From assembly GCA_016708305.1 (NCBI GenBank), contig JADJGB010000008.1, positions 1,240,001-1,304,000 on the forward strand: a DNA stretch of 64,000 bases, in the 5' to 3' direction. Every line of letters starts with the position of its first letter. Within the stretch, counting starts at the first letter, position 1. The notes below the pieces were generated by a model. That model saw only the letters and a program-made list of their open reading frames with translations, was not told the DNA's origin and made no database searches. The position numbers and the translations under genes are program-made. This DNA comes from Sphingobacteriales bacterium (GTDB lineage: Bacteria > Bacteroidota > Bacteroidia > Chitinophagales > Chitinophagaceae). This document shows positions 39,738-47,372 of the stretch, one piece after another.

Positions 39738-39868
39738 CCGATAACGGTTAAGGCTATATGCAGTAAGGGATTGCGGATGACTTTCCTGTCTCCCAACACT
39801 GAAGTTTGAGCGGGGCAGAATGCTTGAATTACCACTAAAACTCTTATTGCATATAGCCTTTGTTATGC
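39738..39868 (+). repeat. attC-like site of the serine-hydrolase unit
   Basis: Left arm CGATAACGGTTAAGGCTATA then TGCAGTAAGGG, right arm CTCTTATTGCATATAGCC, ending in core GTTATGC. The opening box (CCGATAAC) is only partly complementary to the unit's starting core GTTAGCGG (one mismatch). Confidence 0.7.
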
Positions 39869-39916
39869 ACTTGCGGTTCTTGTTTCTCAAATAATTTCTG
39901 TTTGACCTTGCTACCA

Positions 39917-40432
39917 TTAAAGTCTGTTTATTAATAATTTGCCTATGGCCTGTCCAAATAGCCTAGATTGCTTTGGAGCATTAGCAGTCACAATATTTCC
40001 GTCAACCGTTACGCCTGGTCCAGTATATTCAGCACCTTTTTCTTCAATAGTTTTTGCTTCTGTTCCAGCGACAGTAGCTTTTTTATGCTTAAGTACTCCG
40101 GCATTTGCAAGTATTACGGGAGCAAGACAAATGGCTGCGACTACCTTACCTTTAGAATTCATTTCATTTGCAATTTGGTTTGCCCTGATATTTTTAAATA
40201 ATAATTTACTGCCACCTCCTCCAACAAATATTACTACTTCAAATTTGTCGGTGCTTAATTCATTTATATCATATTCGGACTTAGCAAAGCCACCTCGACT
40301 TCCAGTACAAACACCTTTTTTTGTACTTGCGATAGTAATTTTGTGTTCAAATTTTTCTAATTCTTCTTTAGTCACAAATAGTTCCTCGTCTCTAAATCTT
40401 TCAGGTGGAATTATCATTAAAATGTTACTCAT
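39917..40432 (-). CDS. DJ-1/PfpI-family protein
   Basis: 171 residues of the DJ-1/PfpI fold: ILMIIPPERFRDEELFVTKE at the start, VVIFVGGGGSKLLFKNIRAN, and KVVAAICLAPVILANAGVLK with the nucleophile-elbow cysteine. The family includes glyoxalase III-type, peptidase-like and stress proteins; which activity applies here is open. 6 nt downstream of a small membrane-protein gene. Confidence 0.88.
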   Translation of the reverse strand: MSNILMIIPPERFRDEELFVTKEELEKFEHKITIASTKKGVCTGSRGGFAKSEYDINELSTDKFEVVIFVGGGGSKLLFKNIRANQIANEMNSKGKVVAAICLAPVILANAGVLKHKKATVAGTEAKTIEEKGAEYTGPGVTVDGNIVTANAPKQSRLFGQAIGKLLINRL

Positions 40433-40438
40433 AGCGTT

Positions 40439-40768
40439 TTACTGTTTTTGTCTTTCCATTATCTTATTATGTGAGAATCCAATAATCCCACCGAGAATTG
40501 CAGTCATTATAGAAATTGGTATCAACGATACTGGTTCATTCCAGCCTATCAATACTGCAGACGGCAACAAGACTAAAAACGCTATTAAAATCCCTTTTAC
40601 AATTGAATTGATTTTTAAGTCTATCGTTGATATTAAAAATCCGACAATTATCCACATTGAAATCGCAGAAATATTAGCATCCCAAGTTAATCCTTGAATA
40701 ATCATTGGAATCACGTCAATGGTTCCAGCAGCAATTCCCAGAATAAGTCCGATTACAATTTTTTTCAT
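40439..40768 (-). CDS. Small membrane protein, unknown function
   Basis: 109 residues with about four hydrophobic stretches (KIVIGLILGIAAGTIDVIPM, ISMWIIVGFLISTIDL, GILIAFLVLLPSAVLIGW, ISIMTAILGGIIGFSH). I do not recognise the family. Co-oriented with and just upstream of the DJ-1 gene in the same cassette-like unit. Confidence 0.7.
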   Translation of the reverse strand: MKKIVIGLILGIAAGTIDVIPMIIQGLTWDANISAISMWIIVGFLISTIDLKINSIVKGILIAFLVLLPSAVLIGWNEPVSLIPISIMTAILGGIIGFSHNKIMERQKQ

Positions 40769-40803
40769 ATTTGTTTTATGTTAGTGATGCCTTTTTTCCG
40801 CTT

Positions 40804-40899
40804 GTGCATAACGTCCGGGAGCTTTGCGAAGTGCGCCGCTTCCTTAATGTTTATACAAAATTAATTGATTGGCGCATTTTGCAAAACTCTCAGTTGTAC
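40804..40899 (+). repeat. attC-like site of the DJ-1 unit
   Basis: Opens with GCATAAC (40806-40812), the exact complement of the starting core GTTATGC at 39862; arms GGGAGCTTTGCGAAGTGCGCC (up to two wobble positions) and GGCGCATTTTGCAAAACTC pair; ends in GTTGTAC. The site and the next ~95 nt are nearly identical to 45531-45712. Confidence 0.78.
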
Positions 40900-40992
40900 G
40901 ATAGTTGCGGCCTGATATCAGGTTTCTATCTTTACTGATAAAACACGTATTGAACATTTTGCAAATCTCCGATTTACGAAGTTTTCAATTCG
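40900..40992 (+). repeat. Gene-less duplicated segment, copy 1
   Basis: Follows the attC-like site and is repeated at 45614-45706. Contains a hairpin (GATAG ... CCTGATATCAGG ... CTATC). Homology between the two copies stops at TTCGTTAA. No gene. Confidence 0.65.
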
Positions 40993-41124
40993 TTAAGCGT
41001 TTGACCAGCTTGCCGAAGTGGCGGTTTTTACCACTAAACTTCAATCGAAGAAAGAACTTTTAATTTACCTAAAATGTTCAATCGAAGCCGTTTACCCGCC
41101 ATTTTGGCAAACTGGCTGTTGAAC
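40993..41124 (+). repeat. attC-like site before IS91-type copy 4
   Basis: Arms CCAGCTTGCCGAAGTGGCGG and CCGCCATTTTGGCAAACTGG pair closely; ends in GTTGAAC. Its opening box (near TTAAGCGTTTGACC) lacks a matching unit start, so the unit it belonged to seems lost. Confidence 0.7.
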
Positions 41125-41187
41125 TAAACCTACGGTAGCCTTCCGCAACTATCCGTAAATTTAGCATTCACTAAAATACAATTTATT

Positions 41188-42268
41188 ATGGCAACAAAAA
41201 AAAATCGCCGGAAGAACTGAGGTATAATAAATATCTCAATCGTGCCAAAGCCTGCCCTGAGTGCAACCGAAGGGGTGAAGTTAATGGATTTGCAGAACTG
41301 CTGCAACGTTTTGAACGCAACATCTCCATTCTCGGCAGAAGTCCACGCACCTTTGATAACTACAGCCGTCACATAGCAGCCATGGCCTTGCACTTTGGCT
41401 GCTTGCCAACGGAATTGGACGAAGACCAAATCAAAGACTATCTCTACGAACTGCAGCAACGCAGTAAAACTCCATCTCAGACTTATTTCAAACACACCGT
41501 TTACGGATTGCGCTTTATGCTCAAAGGCGAGGGGCTGCCTTATAGTCACCTTCATCTTCCTTCTATCAAACGGGATAAAAACTACCCACCGTACTAAGCA
41601 AGCAGGAAGTATGGCAAATGCTAAATGCCGCTACACTGCTCAGACATAAGATGCTCATCGGACTGTTGTATGGATGCGGACTGCGGTGTATGGAAGTCAG
41701 AAACATCCGGCTGGCAGATATGGATTTTGAAAGAAAACTATTGCATATCCGCCAGAGCAAAGGCCGCAAAGACCGGATGGTACCGCTGAGCGAACATCTC
41801 ATACGAGGATTAAAAAAGTACATAGCCGCTGAACGTCCGGTAGGGTGGTTGTTCACCGGCAGCGGCAATCCACAAGGCCAGGGCTTTGATGGCCGCTACA
41901 GCCAGCGAGGCGTGCAATGGGCAGTGAAGCGAATAGCCAAAGATGGAGGGATCGTCAAGGAAGTATGCGTACACACATTGCGGCATACCTATGCCTGCCA
42001 TTTGCTGGAAGATGGTATGAACATCGTAACCCTCAAAGAACTGATGGGTCATGCCAATATAGAAACTACAATGGAGTACCTGCACATCTGCCAGTTGGAT
42101 GACCGTAGAATGTTTAGTCCCTTAGACACCCTGTTTGCCCGATGCGCCCCCGCCTGTGAAGTAGCCGATGTAATCCGGGGTCTGGGCAATGACAGAGAAC
42201 AGATAGGCTTGAACAGCCATCAACTAAGGACACTCAGGGCAATGAACTATGCCGCACACCGGCATTAG
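41188..42268 (+). CDS. Tyrosine recombinase (XerC/D-like) of the IS91-type element (frameshifted)
   Basis: Site-specific recombinase. From the ATG at 41188 (MATKKKSPEELRYN if one A is restored), the core-binding domain FAELLQRFERNISILGRSPR and YGLRFMLKGEGLPYSHLHLP follows; a base loss near 41580 separates it from the catalytic domain. Catalytic residues are all visible: Arg in YGCGLRCMEVRNIRLADM, Lys in SKGRKDRMVPL, HxxR in VHTLRHTYACHLLEDG, and His and Tyr in LMGHANIETTMEYLHI. I see no insertion between the Lys and HxxR motifs like the IntI-specific patch. The frame runs on without a stop into the transposase N-terminus (about 42158). Confidence 0.85.
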
Positions 42269-43241
42269 GCGGGCATGTAGATGCCTGTGATGGATGTGGG
42301 CATATCAGCATCAGCTACAACAGTTGCAGAAACAGGCATTGCCCCAAGTGTCAGGGACATAAGAGGGAAGAATGGATAGCAAAACGAGAACAAGACTTAC
42401 TGCCTTGCACTTATTATCATCTGGTGTTCACCTTACCGCAGGAGTTAAACCCTCTGGCATTGCACCAGCCTGCATTGGTATATGATGCACTATTTAAATC
42501 GGTATGGCAAACGGTGAGCCAGTTTGGCCGCAACACCGCAGTGCAATTGGGGATGATAAGCATTCTGCACACATGGGGCAGAACCTAAGCTTGCACCCAC
42601 ACCTTCATTGCATCATTCCCGGAGGAGGAATAGATAAGCATGGCCGATGGCAAAGCAAATGCGCAGTAATAAATATCTGTTTTCGGTAAAGGCTTTAAGC
42701 AAAGTATTTAGGTCAAAATATGTGCAGCAGTTAAAGAGAGCGTGGAGTGGCAGACAAGCCGCTTATAGAATGCCTGTTTCACAAAGATTGGGTAGTGTAT
42801 GCCAAACGCCCTTTTGCTGGCCCCAGACAGGTGATAGAATACTTGGGAAGATATACGCACAAAGTAGCGATCAGCAATCATCGGTTACAGGAGGTAACGG
42901 ATATTGATGTTGCCTTTTCGTATAAAGATTACCGAGAGCAAGGTATCAACAAGACGATGCGGTTAAGCCATCGTGAATTTGTACGTCGGTTTGCGCAGCA
43001 CATATTACCCTTACGTTTTGTACGTATCCGCCATTATGGAATCCTGAGCAGCACCGGAAGCGGGGAAAACTGCAGGCATTGCAAAGTGAATTGAAAGTAA
43101 AAGGCCGGAGGCAAAGCAAAGACATTGCTACGCAAATGCCCCTGTTGCAAAACCGGAACCATGATAACGATTGAAGTGTTTGGCAAACGTGGGCCGCCTG
43201 AAAAATATTTAATGGAAAAACAAACTGTGCCTGTGAACTGA
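42158..43241 (+). CDS. IS91-family HUH transposase (frameshifted)
   Basis: Rolling-circle type transposase. N-terminal region EVADVIRGLGNDREQIGLNS; after a lost T near 42250 the zinc ribbon HVDACDGCGHISISYNSCRN, RHCPKCQGHKREEW; then PCTYYHLVFTLPQELNPLAL, the HUH motif LSLHPHLHCIIPGGG (near 42597) and the tyrosine region VIEYLGRYTHKVAISNHRL. The C-terminus is VRIRHYGILSSTGS..., then CPCCKTGTMITIEVFGKRG. About four single-base losses break the frame. About 360 residues when repaired. Confidence 0.85.
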
Positions 43242-43397
43242 TATTTATGGGTAGGGGATTTTATGTACCTCCATGAAAAAACCAGAAAAGCCAGCTTCCA
43301 AACAGCCCAACAAAAAAACAGACCCTGCCGGTCTGCAAAATAAACCAACTTCTAAGAACGGCAACTCCATAGTGCAACAGCGGCTACCGTAGGTTCC

Positions 43398-43456
43398 GTT
43401 CAACCTGCGGCTTCATTGTTGGCACTGCGTGCCCAACGAAGCCTTAGTTGTTATGT
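43398..43456 (+). repeat. 59-bp attC-like site of the IS91-type element, copy 4
   Basis: Same arms as in copies 1-3; ends in core GTTATGT, which starts the nitroreductase unit. Confidence 0.8.
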
Positions 43457-43462
43457 GCTGTT

Positions 43463-44491
43463 TTATTCTATAATCACGTCTTTTAATGTTTTTCTAACAG
43501 AATATGGCATTGGGTCAGCATAGCCTATTCGTAAAAGGAGCATTGGAAGTTCGTTGTTTATTGGGAGTTGTTTACTTATTTCAGAAGCCAAAGATGCGGA
43601 TTCGCATGGCTGGTTGGAAAAAGCTACCGCAATACCTAATTCCGTACAATGTAGCCAATAATTTTCTAACGATTGTCCTGTCAAAATCCATCCTTTCGGA
43701 GTGTTGTCATTGGTTGTAAACGTAACAAAATGAGAAGTTGTTTTAATTTTATCTTCTTCCGATTTATTCTGCTTTTTGGGAGTCAAAAAACTGCTCACGA
43801 TTGGTCTGCCTAACCATTTTGGCAACGAAGGAGAACCTACCGTATTGTATGCAAGTCCATCATTTTGTTTCAATACATCTTTTTTATTAAATCGCATCCA
43901 TGTTAATACTTCCTTTCTAAATGCTTTGTCATTATAAAATATTTCGTTGCCAGTATAAATATATTTTGAAAGTGTTTCAAATTCTGGCTCCCCTTTTTTA
44001 TAATAAAACATCGACACGTTTGGATTTGTCCGCATTCGCTGTAACATTACCAAAGTGTCTGCGGAAATCATTTTAGATTTAAAAATACTTCGATTCGTTT
44101 GTCTTTTTTCAATTTGAGAAAACAATGGGTCTGCCTTTAAACTTTCTGTCTTTTGCAATTTGATTTCAATGATATAAACACTGTCCTTTTGCAAAATGTC
44201 GGCTTGAGAAGTGTACCCAAAATTAGATGCTGCAACACAGATGTTTTCCAATGCACAGCCTAAACTGATATAAAGTTCCCGATGATTTCCATCAACAACA
44301 GGAAGTGTTTTGTCTAAATTTGGATGGATTTCAATACTTTTTTCTTTTAATTTAAACTTCCAGGGCTGGGTATTGTGTCCAGACGGTGCTTTTATGCCAT
44401 ACTCAATTATTTTCAAGAAGTCAGGATTTTGACTTTTTACCGTATTTATTGAAGCTATCATTACTATAAATATTATTAATAAATTTTTCAT
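43463..44491 (-). CDS. Nitroreductase-family protein, exported
   Basis: 342 residues from the ATG at 44491, which opens a signal peptide (MKNLLIIFIVMIASINTVKS); the frame is open further upstream into the attC-like site, but that part is not protein-like. FMN-binding nitroreductase marks: IIEYGIKAPSGHNTQPWKFK, ELYISLGCALENICVAASNF, IEKRQTNRSIFKSK and WLHCTELGIAVAFSNQPCES. Resembles the Acg-like branch. Substrate unknown. Sole gene of its unit. Confidence 0.85.
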   Translation of the reverse strand: MKNLLIIFIVMIASINTVKSQNPDFLKIIEYGIKAPSGHNTQPWKFKLKEKSIEIHPNLDKTLPVVDGNHRELYISLGCALENICVAASNFGYTSQADILQKDSVYIIEIKLQKTESLKADPLFSQIEKRQTNRSIFKSKMISADTLVMLQRMRTNPNVSMFYYKKGEPEFETLSKYIYTGNEIFYNDKAFRKEVLTWMRFNKKDVLKQNDGLAYNTVGSPSLPKWLGRPIVSSFLTPKKQNKSEEDKIKTTSHFVTFTTNDNTPKGWILTGQSLENYWLHCTELGIAVAFSNQPCESASLASEISKQLPINNELPMLLLRIGYADPMPYSVRKTLKDVIIE

Positions 44492-44537
44492 GTCTGAATA
44501 TTGATGTTGTATGGTTGGGGGTCGTCCTACAAAATAG

Positions 44538-44668
44538 CACATAACGGTGGCGGTATGGCCAGTAAGGGATTGCGGGCGATTACTTATCAAGGTACACGAA
44601 TAGTTGAAGCGGACTACAACCCTTCGCATACCACTGGAAACCCTTATTGGCTATACCGCATGTTGGGC
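44538..44668 (+). repeat. attC-like site of the nitroreductase unit
   Basis: Opens with ACATAAC, the exact complement of the starting core GTTATGT at 43450, and the match extends (GTTATGTGCT). Arms GCGGTATGGCCAGTAAGGG and CCCTTATTGGCTATACCGC pair with two G-T wobbles; ends in GTTGGGC. Confidence 0.82.
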
Positions 44669-44693
44669 ACTGGCATTTTTTGCTTCTATTTTT

Positions 44694-45476
44694 TTAATCT
44701 GTCTGTATTAATTGTCCGCTTTTAATTGTCTCTATTAATTGATTCATGAATCGAGAAGCTGGTGCTCCATCAACAATATCATGGTCAAATGACACTGTTA
44801 AACATAAATGTTCTCTGGATATAAATTGATTGTCCAATTCAATAACTTTTTTTTCTATGCTCCCGACTGTAATTAAAACTGTCGCTGTCCCATGTGGAAT
44901 AAACCAAATTGGTTCTTTGCTATACATTCCAACAGCAGTAACAGCAATCTTTCCATACTTCTTGGCCATGTAGATATTCTTGTCTGCAATCCGAATAAAT
45001 AGTCTTAGAAGGAAACTCGGTATTAAACTAATCCATGTTTGACCAGAAAGACTACCAAGTTTGTCGGTTTGTTGGTTTTTTGCTTCTCGTATTTCCTTGT
45101 GTATTTGAAGATAAGTCTTATCCTGAGCTTTTTTAATTCCGATTGGTTCTGGCACATTCTCTCCGGCTATTTCACGTTCAATTAATACGCTTATTGTAAT
45201 GTCATCAAGTAATATAAGTTTTCTGCCTTTAGTAAATGAATTAAATCGAGGATAATCTTTAATAACATTTGAAAGACATGTCACAATATAGGCTGTCAAA
45301 GAAAGTTTTTCACCAGTTTTTTCGAAATGTTTTTTAATCAAGTCCCTTGGCACTGTAATATCAACTTCGGTAAAACAATGTATTGCATTTTTATCTTTTG
45401 TCACAGTCGCAGAAGCAATAACTGCTCGTCGATTAAAACTTAGTGATACACTTTTATATCCTTTTTTCGTTGTCAT
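44694..45476 (-). CDS. Free-standing E2-type (2-oxo acid dehydrogenase/CAT-like) acyltransferase domain
   Basis: 260 residues matching the catalytic domain of dihydrolipoamide acyltransferases, without lipoyl or E3-binding domains. CFTEVDITVPRDLIKKHFEK and LTAYIVTCLSNVIKDYPRFN at the start; the catalytic HxxxD(G) is in FDHDIVDGAPASRFMNQLIE. Such stand-alone proteins resemble chloramphenicol-acetyltransferase folds; acyl donor and acceptor are unknown. Sole gene of the last cassette-like unit. Confidence 0.85.
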   Translation of the reverse strand: MTTKKGYKSVSLSFNRRAVIASATVTKDKNAIHCFTEVDITVPRDLIKKHFEKTGEKLSLTAYIVTCLSNVIKDYPRFNSFTKGRKLILLDDITISVLIEREIAGENVPEPIGIKKAQDKTYLQIHKEIREAKNQQTDKLGSLSGQTWISLIPSFLLRLFIRIADKNIYMAKKYGKIAVTAVGMYSKEPIWFIPHGTATVLITVGSIEKKVIELDNQFISREHLCLTVSFDHDIVDGAPASRFMNQLIETIKSGQLIQTD

Positions 45477-45530
45477 TTTTTAAATAATTGATTCTATCGT
45501 GGTGTCCTTCTTATGCTTGTGCCCAACGTC

Positions 45531-45613
45531 GGGAGCTTTGCGAAGTGCGCCGCTGCCTTAATGTTTATACAAAATTAATTGATTGGCGCATTTTGCAAAA
45601 CTCTCAGTTGTAC
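45531..45613 (+). repeat. attC-like site of the acyltransferase unit
   Basis: Opens with GCCCAAC, the exact complement of the starting core GTTGGGC at 44662 (match extends to GTTGGGCAC). Arms and right end (GTTGTAC) as in 40804-40899. Confidence 0.8.
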
Positions 45614-45706
45614 GATAGTTGCGGCCTGATATCAGGTTTCTATCTTTACTGATAAAACACGTATTGAACATTTTGCAAATCTCCGATTTACGAAGTTTTC
45701 AATTCG
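45614..45706 (+). repeat. Gene-less duplicated segment, copy 2; right edge of the array
   Basis: Near-identical to 40900-40992. After TTCGTTAA the sequence changes to A/T-rich DNA leading to the DUF1015 gene, marking the array's right edge. Confidence 0.65.
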
Positions 45707-45958
45707 TTAACCTGCCAAATAGACGAAGCTCGCCTAATTCTAAAAAATATATTTTGGAAAAATCATATATTATTTTCAAAATTTCTGTAAATCAATTTGT
45801 TAGCCATTAAAACTAACTGCGTATTATAAATAATTATTATTCCCAATAAAAATAATTATAGTCTATATTTAAAAACTTTAACCAGATACTTTTTTTGAGG
45901 AAATGCCAGTTAGGTTAGTAACTAACCAACCCATGAAATACTACTACGTATCCTCGCT

Positions 45959-47179
45959 TTACAACAAATGCGTCAACAATCCGTCTCTCAATTTGGGTTC
46001 AAACCAGGTGCTTTTGGGCGGCATCACATTACCGCTGTCGGCAATATCAAAAAGCTGTTGAATGGTTACCGGATACAGGCTGAAAGCAACCTTCATTTCA
46101 CCGCTGTTCACTCTTCTTTCCAATTCGCCCACCCCACGGATACCACCCACAAAGTCAATACGGGTATCGGTACGCTGATCTTTGATTCCCAATAGTTTAT
46201 CCAAAACATTATTAGCAAGGATGGTAACGTCTAAAACGCCAATCGGGTCGGTTGTAAAGGTTTCGGGTCTGGAACGCAATAGGTACCATTTGCCTTTGAG
46301 ATACATGCCAAATTCATGCAATGAAAGTGGTTTTACTGCCTCCTCAGAAGCAGTTATTTCAAAATCTTCGTGTAAAGCGCTGATGAAATCTTCGGGAGTG
46401 TATCCGTTCAGGTCTTTTACCAGGCGGTTGTAATCCATAATGGCCAGCTCTTTGGCCGGAAAAATTACCGTAAGGAAATATTTTGCTTCTTCACTGTCAG
46501 TCAGTGTTTTGCTTACTTTGGCTGCCGATGCAGCACGGTGGTGGCCATCTGCAATATAGGTACTGGGTACTTTTTCGCCGAAGATTGTAGTGATTTTTTC
46601 GATGGTATCTTCATCATTTATCACCCAAACCGTGTGTTGTACTCCGTCTGCTGCACTAAAGTCATATTCGGGCGAATGTGTTGTTTTCCAGCCGTTTATG
46701 ATGTTGTCCATTTCGCCCACATTATTATAAGCCAGAAAAACTTTACCGGTTTGTGCCTCAGTGGTAGTCATGTGGTCAATACGGTCCTTTTCTTTTTCGG
46801 GCCGGGTATATTCATGTTTTTTTATCACATTGTTAAAATAATCTTCAACAGACGACAAGCATACAAGGCCGGTTTGCTCATGGCCTTTCATCACTAATGT
46901 ATAAATATAGTAGCAGGACTTTTCTTCCTGAAAAAGGATACCGTTCTCCTGAAATTTCTGCAGGTTTTCTTTTGCTTTATTATAAACCTCAGGAGTATGA
47001 ATATCAATGCCTTGGGGCATATCCACCTCAGATTTGGTGATGTGCAAAAATGAGTTTGGGTTATCTTTTACTGCTTCTTTTGCCTCTTGGCTGTTCAATA
47101 CGTCATAGGGTCTGGATGCTACTTGTTCTGCTAATTCTTTTTTGGGTCTCAATGCGCGATACGGTCTGATAGTTGCCAT
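45959..47179 (-). CDS. DUF1015-family protein
   Basis: 406 residues, conserved but of unknown biochemical function. Marks: IRPYRALRPKKELAEQVASR, PYDVLNSQEAKEAV, KKHEYTRPEKEKDRIDHMTT, PSTYIADGHHRAASAAKVSK and the C-terminal PPKSTWFEPKLRDGLLTHLL. Intact frame. In many genomes this family sits beside serine/3-phosphoglycerate metabolism genes; none is adjacent in this window. Confidence 0.9.
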   Translation of the reverse strand: MATIRPYRALRPKKELAEQVASRPYDVLNSQEAKEAVKDNPNSFLHITKSEVDMPQGIDIHTPEVYNKAKENLQKFQENGILFQEEKSCYYIYTLVMKGHEQTGLVCLSSVEDYFNNVIKKHEYTRPEKEKDRIDHMTTTEAQTGKVFLAYNNVGEMDNIINGWKTTHSPEYDFSAADGVQHTVWVINDEDTIEKITTIFGEKVPSTYIADGHHRAASAAKVSKTLTDSEEAKYFLTVIFPAKELAIMDYNRLVKDLNGYTPEDFISALHEDFEITASEEAVKPLSLHEFGMYLKGKWYLLRSRPETFTTDPIGVLDVTILANNVLDKLLGIKDQRTDTRIDFVGGIRGVGELERRVNSGEMKVAFSLYPVTIQQLFDIADSGNVMPPKSTWFEPKLRDGLLTHLL

Positions 47180-47334
47180 TTTTAATTACAGATTTTTCAA
47201 AATAATGAATTGCTGCGATATGCTTAAAGCAAAAATTGAACGCCCTGTAGTATTTGCCTCCGGCTTTTTCGCAACTTTTAAAGGTTGCAAAGTTATAAAA
47301 ATAAGATTATGGAAATAAAGTATTCTCTTCTCAC

Positions 47335-47342
47335 TATTTTTG
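47335..47342 (+). promoter_or_regulatory. Predicted -7 box of the arginase-family gene
   Basis: TATTTTTG matches TAnnTTTG and ends 30 nt before the ATG at 47373. No TTG at the usual -33 distance. Confidence 0.45.
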
Positions 47343-47372
47343 CGCAGTTATTTTAATAATATATCATTTGAG

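Larger units (their letters stand above)
41118..43452 (+). mobile_element. IS91-type element with tyrosine recombinase, longest copy (copy 4)
   Basis: 2335 bp with the same ends as copies 1-3 (GTTGAACTAAACC ... CTTAGTTGTT) plus the 1.4 kb missing from them: the catalytic domain of a tyrosine recombinase and most of an IS91-type HUH transposase. Bounded by G^TT and by its own attC-like site at 43398-43456, so it has the form of an integron cassette. Confidence 0.88.
27625..45712. other. Integron-like gene-cassette array without a visible IntI
   Basis: Succession of units joined at G^TT. For each unit the 7-bp core at its left end (GTTNNNN) is complementary to the box opening the palindromic site at its right end: GTTGGCT/AGCCAAC, GTTGAAC/GTTCAAC (four copies), GTTGGTG/CACCAAC, GTTGGCA/TGCCAAC, GTTATGC/GCATAAC, GTTATGT/ACATAAC, GTTGGGC/GCCCAAC, all exact, with only the serine-hydrolase unit imperfect. 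This is the core/inverse-core rule of integron cassettes, whose attC site is completed on circularisation. Units: ester cyclase, IS91-type copy 1, cobalamin set, copy 2, toxin-antitoxin, copy 3, serine hydrolase, DJ-1 protein, a decayed gene-less stretch, copy 4, nitroreductase, E2-type acyltransferase. Cargo genes are all on the minus strand; the IS91-type units read on plus. Confidence 0.8.

Noticed and set aside
41188..42268. The tyrosine recombinase as an integron integrase (IntI)
   Set aside because: I see no extra helix/patch between the Lys and HxxR motifs, and the gene is paired with an IS91-type transposase inside a repeated unit, so I call it XerC/D-like.
27625..45712. The repeated palindromes as a CRISPR array
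   Set aside because: Repeats are 60-140 bp, spaced by whole genes, differ in sequence and fold back on themselves; there are no short uniform spacers and no cas genes.
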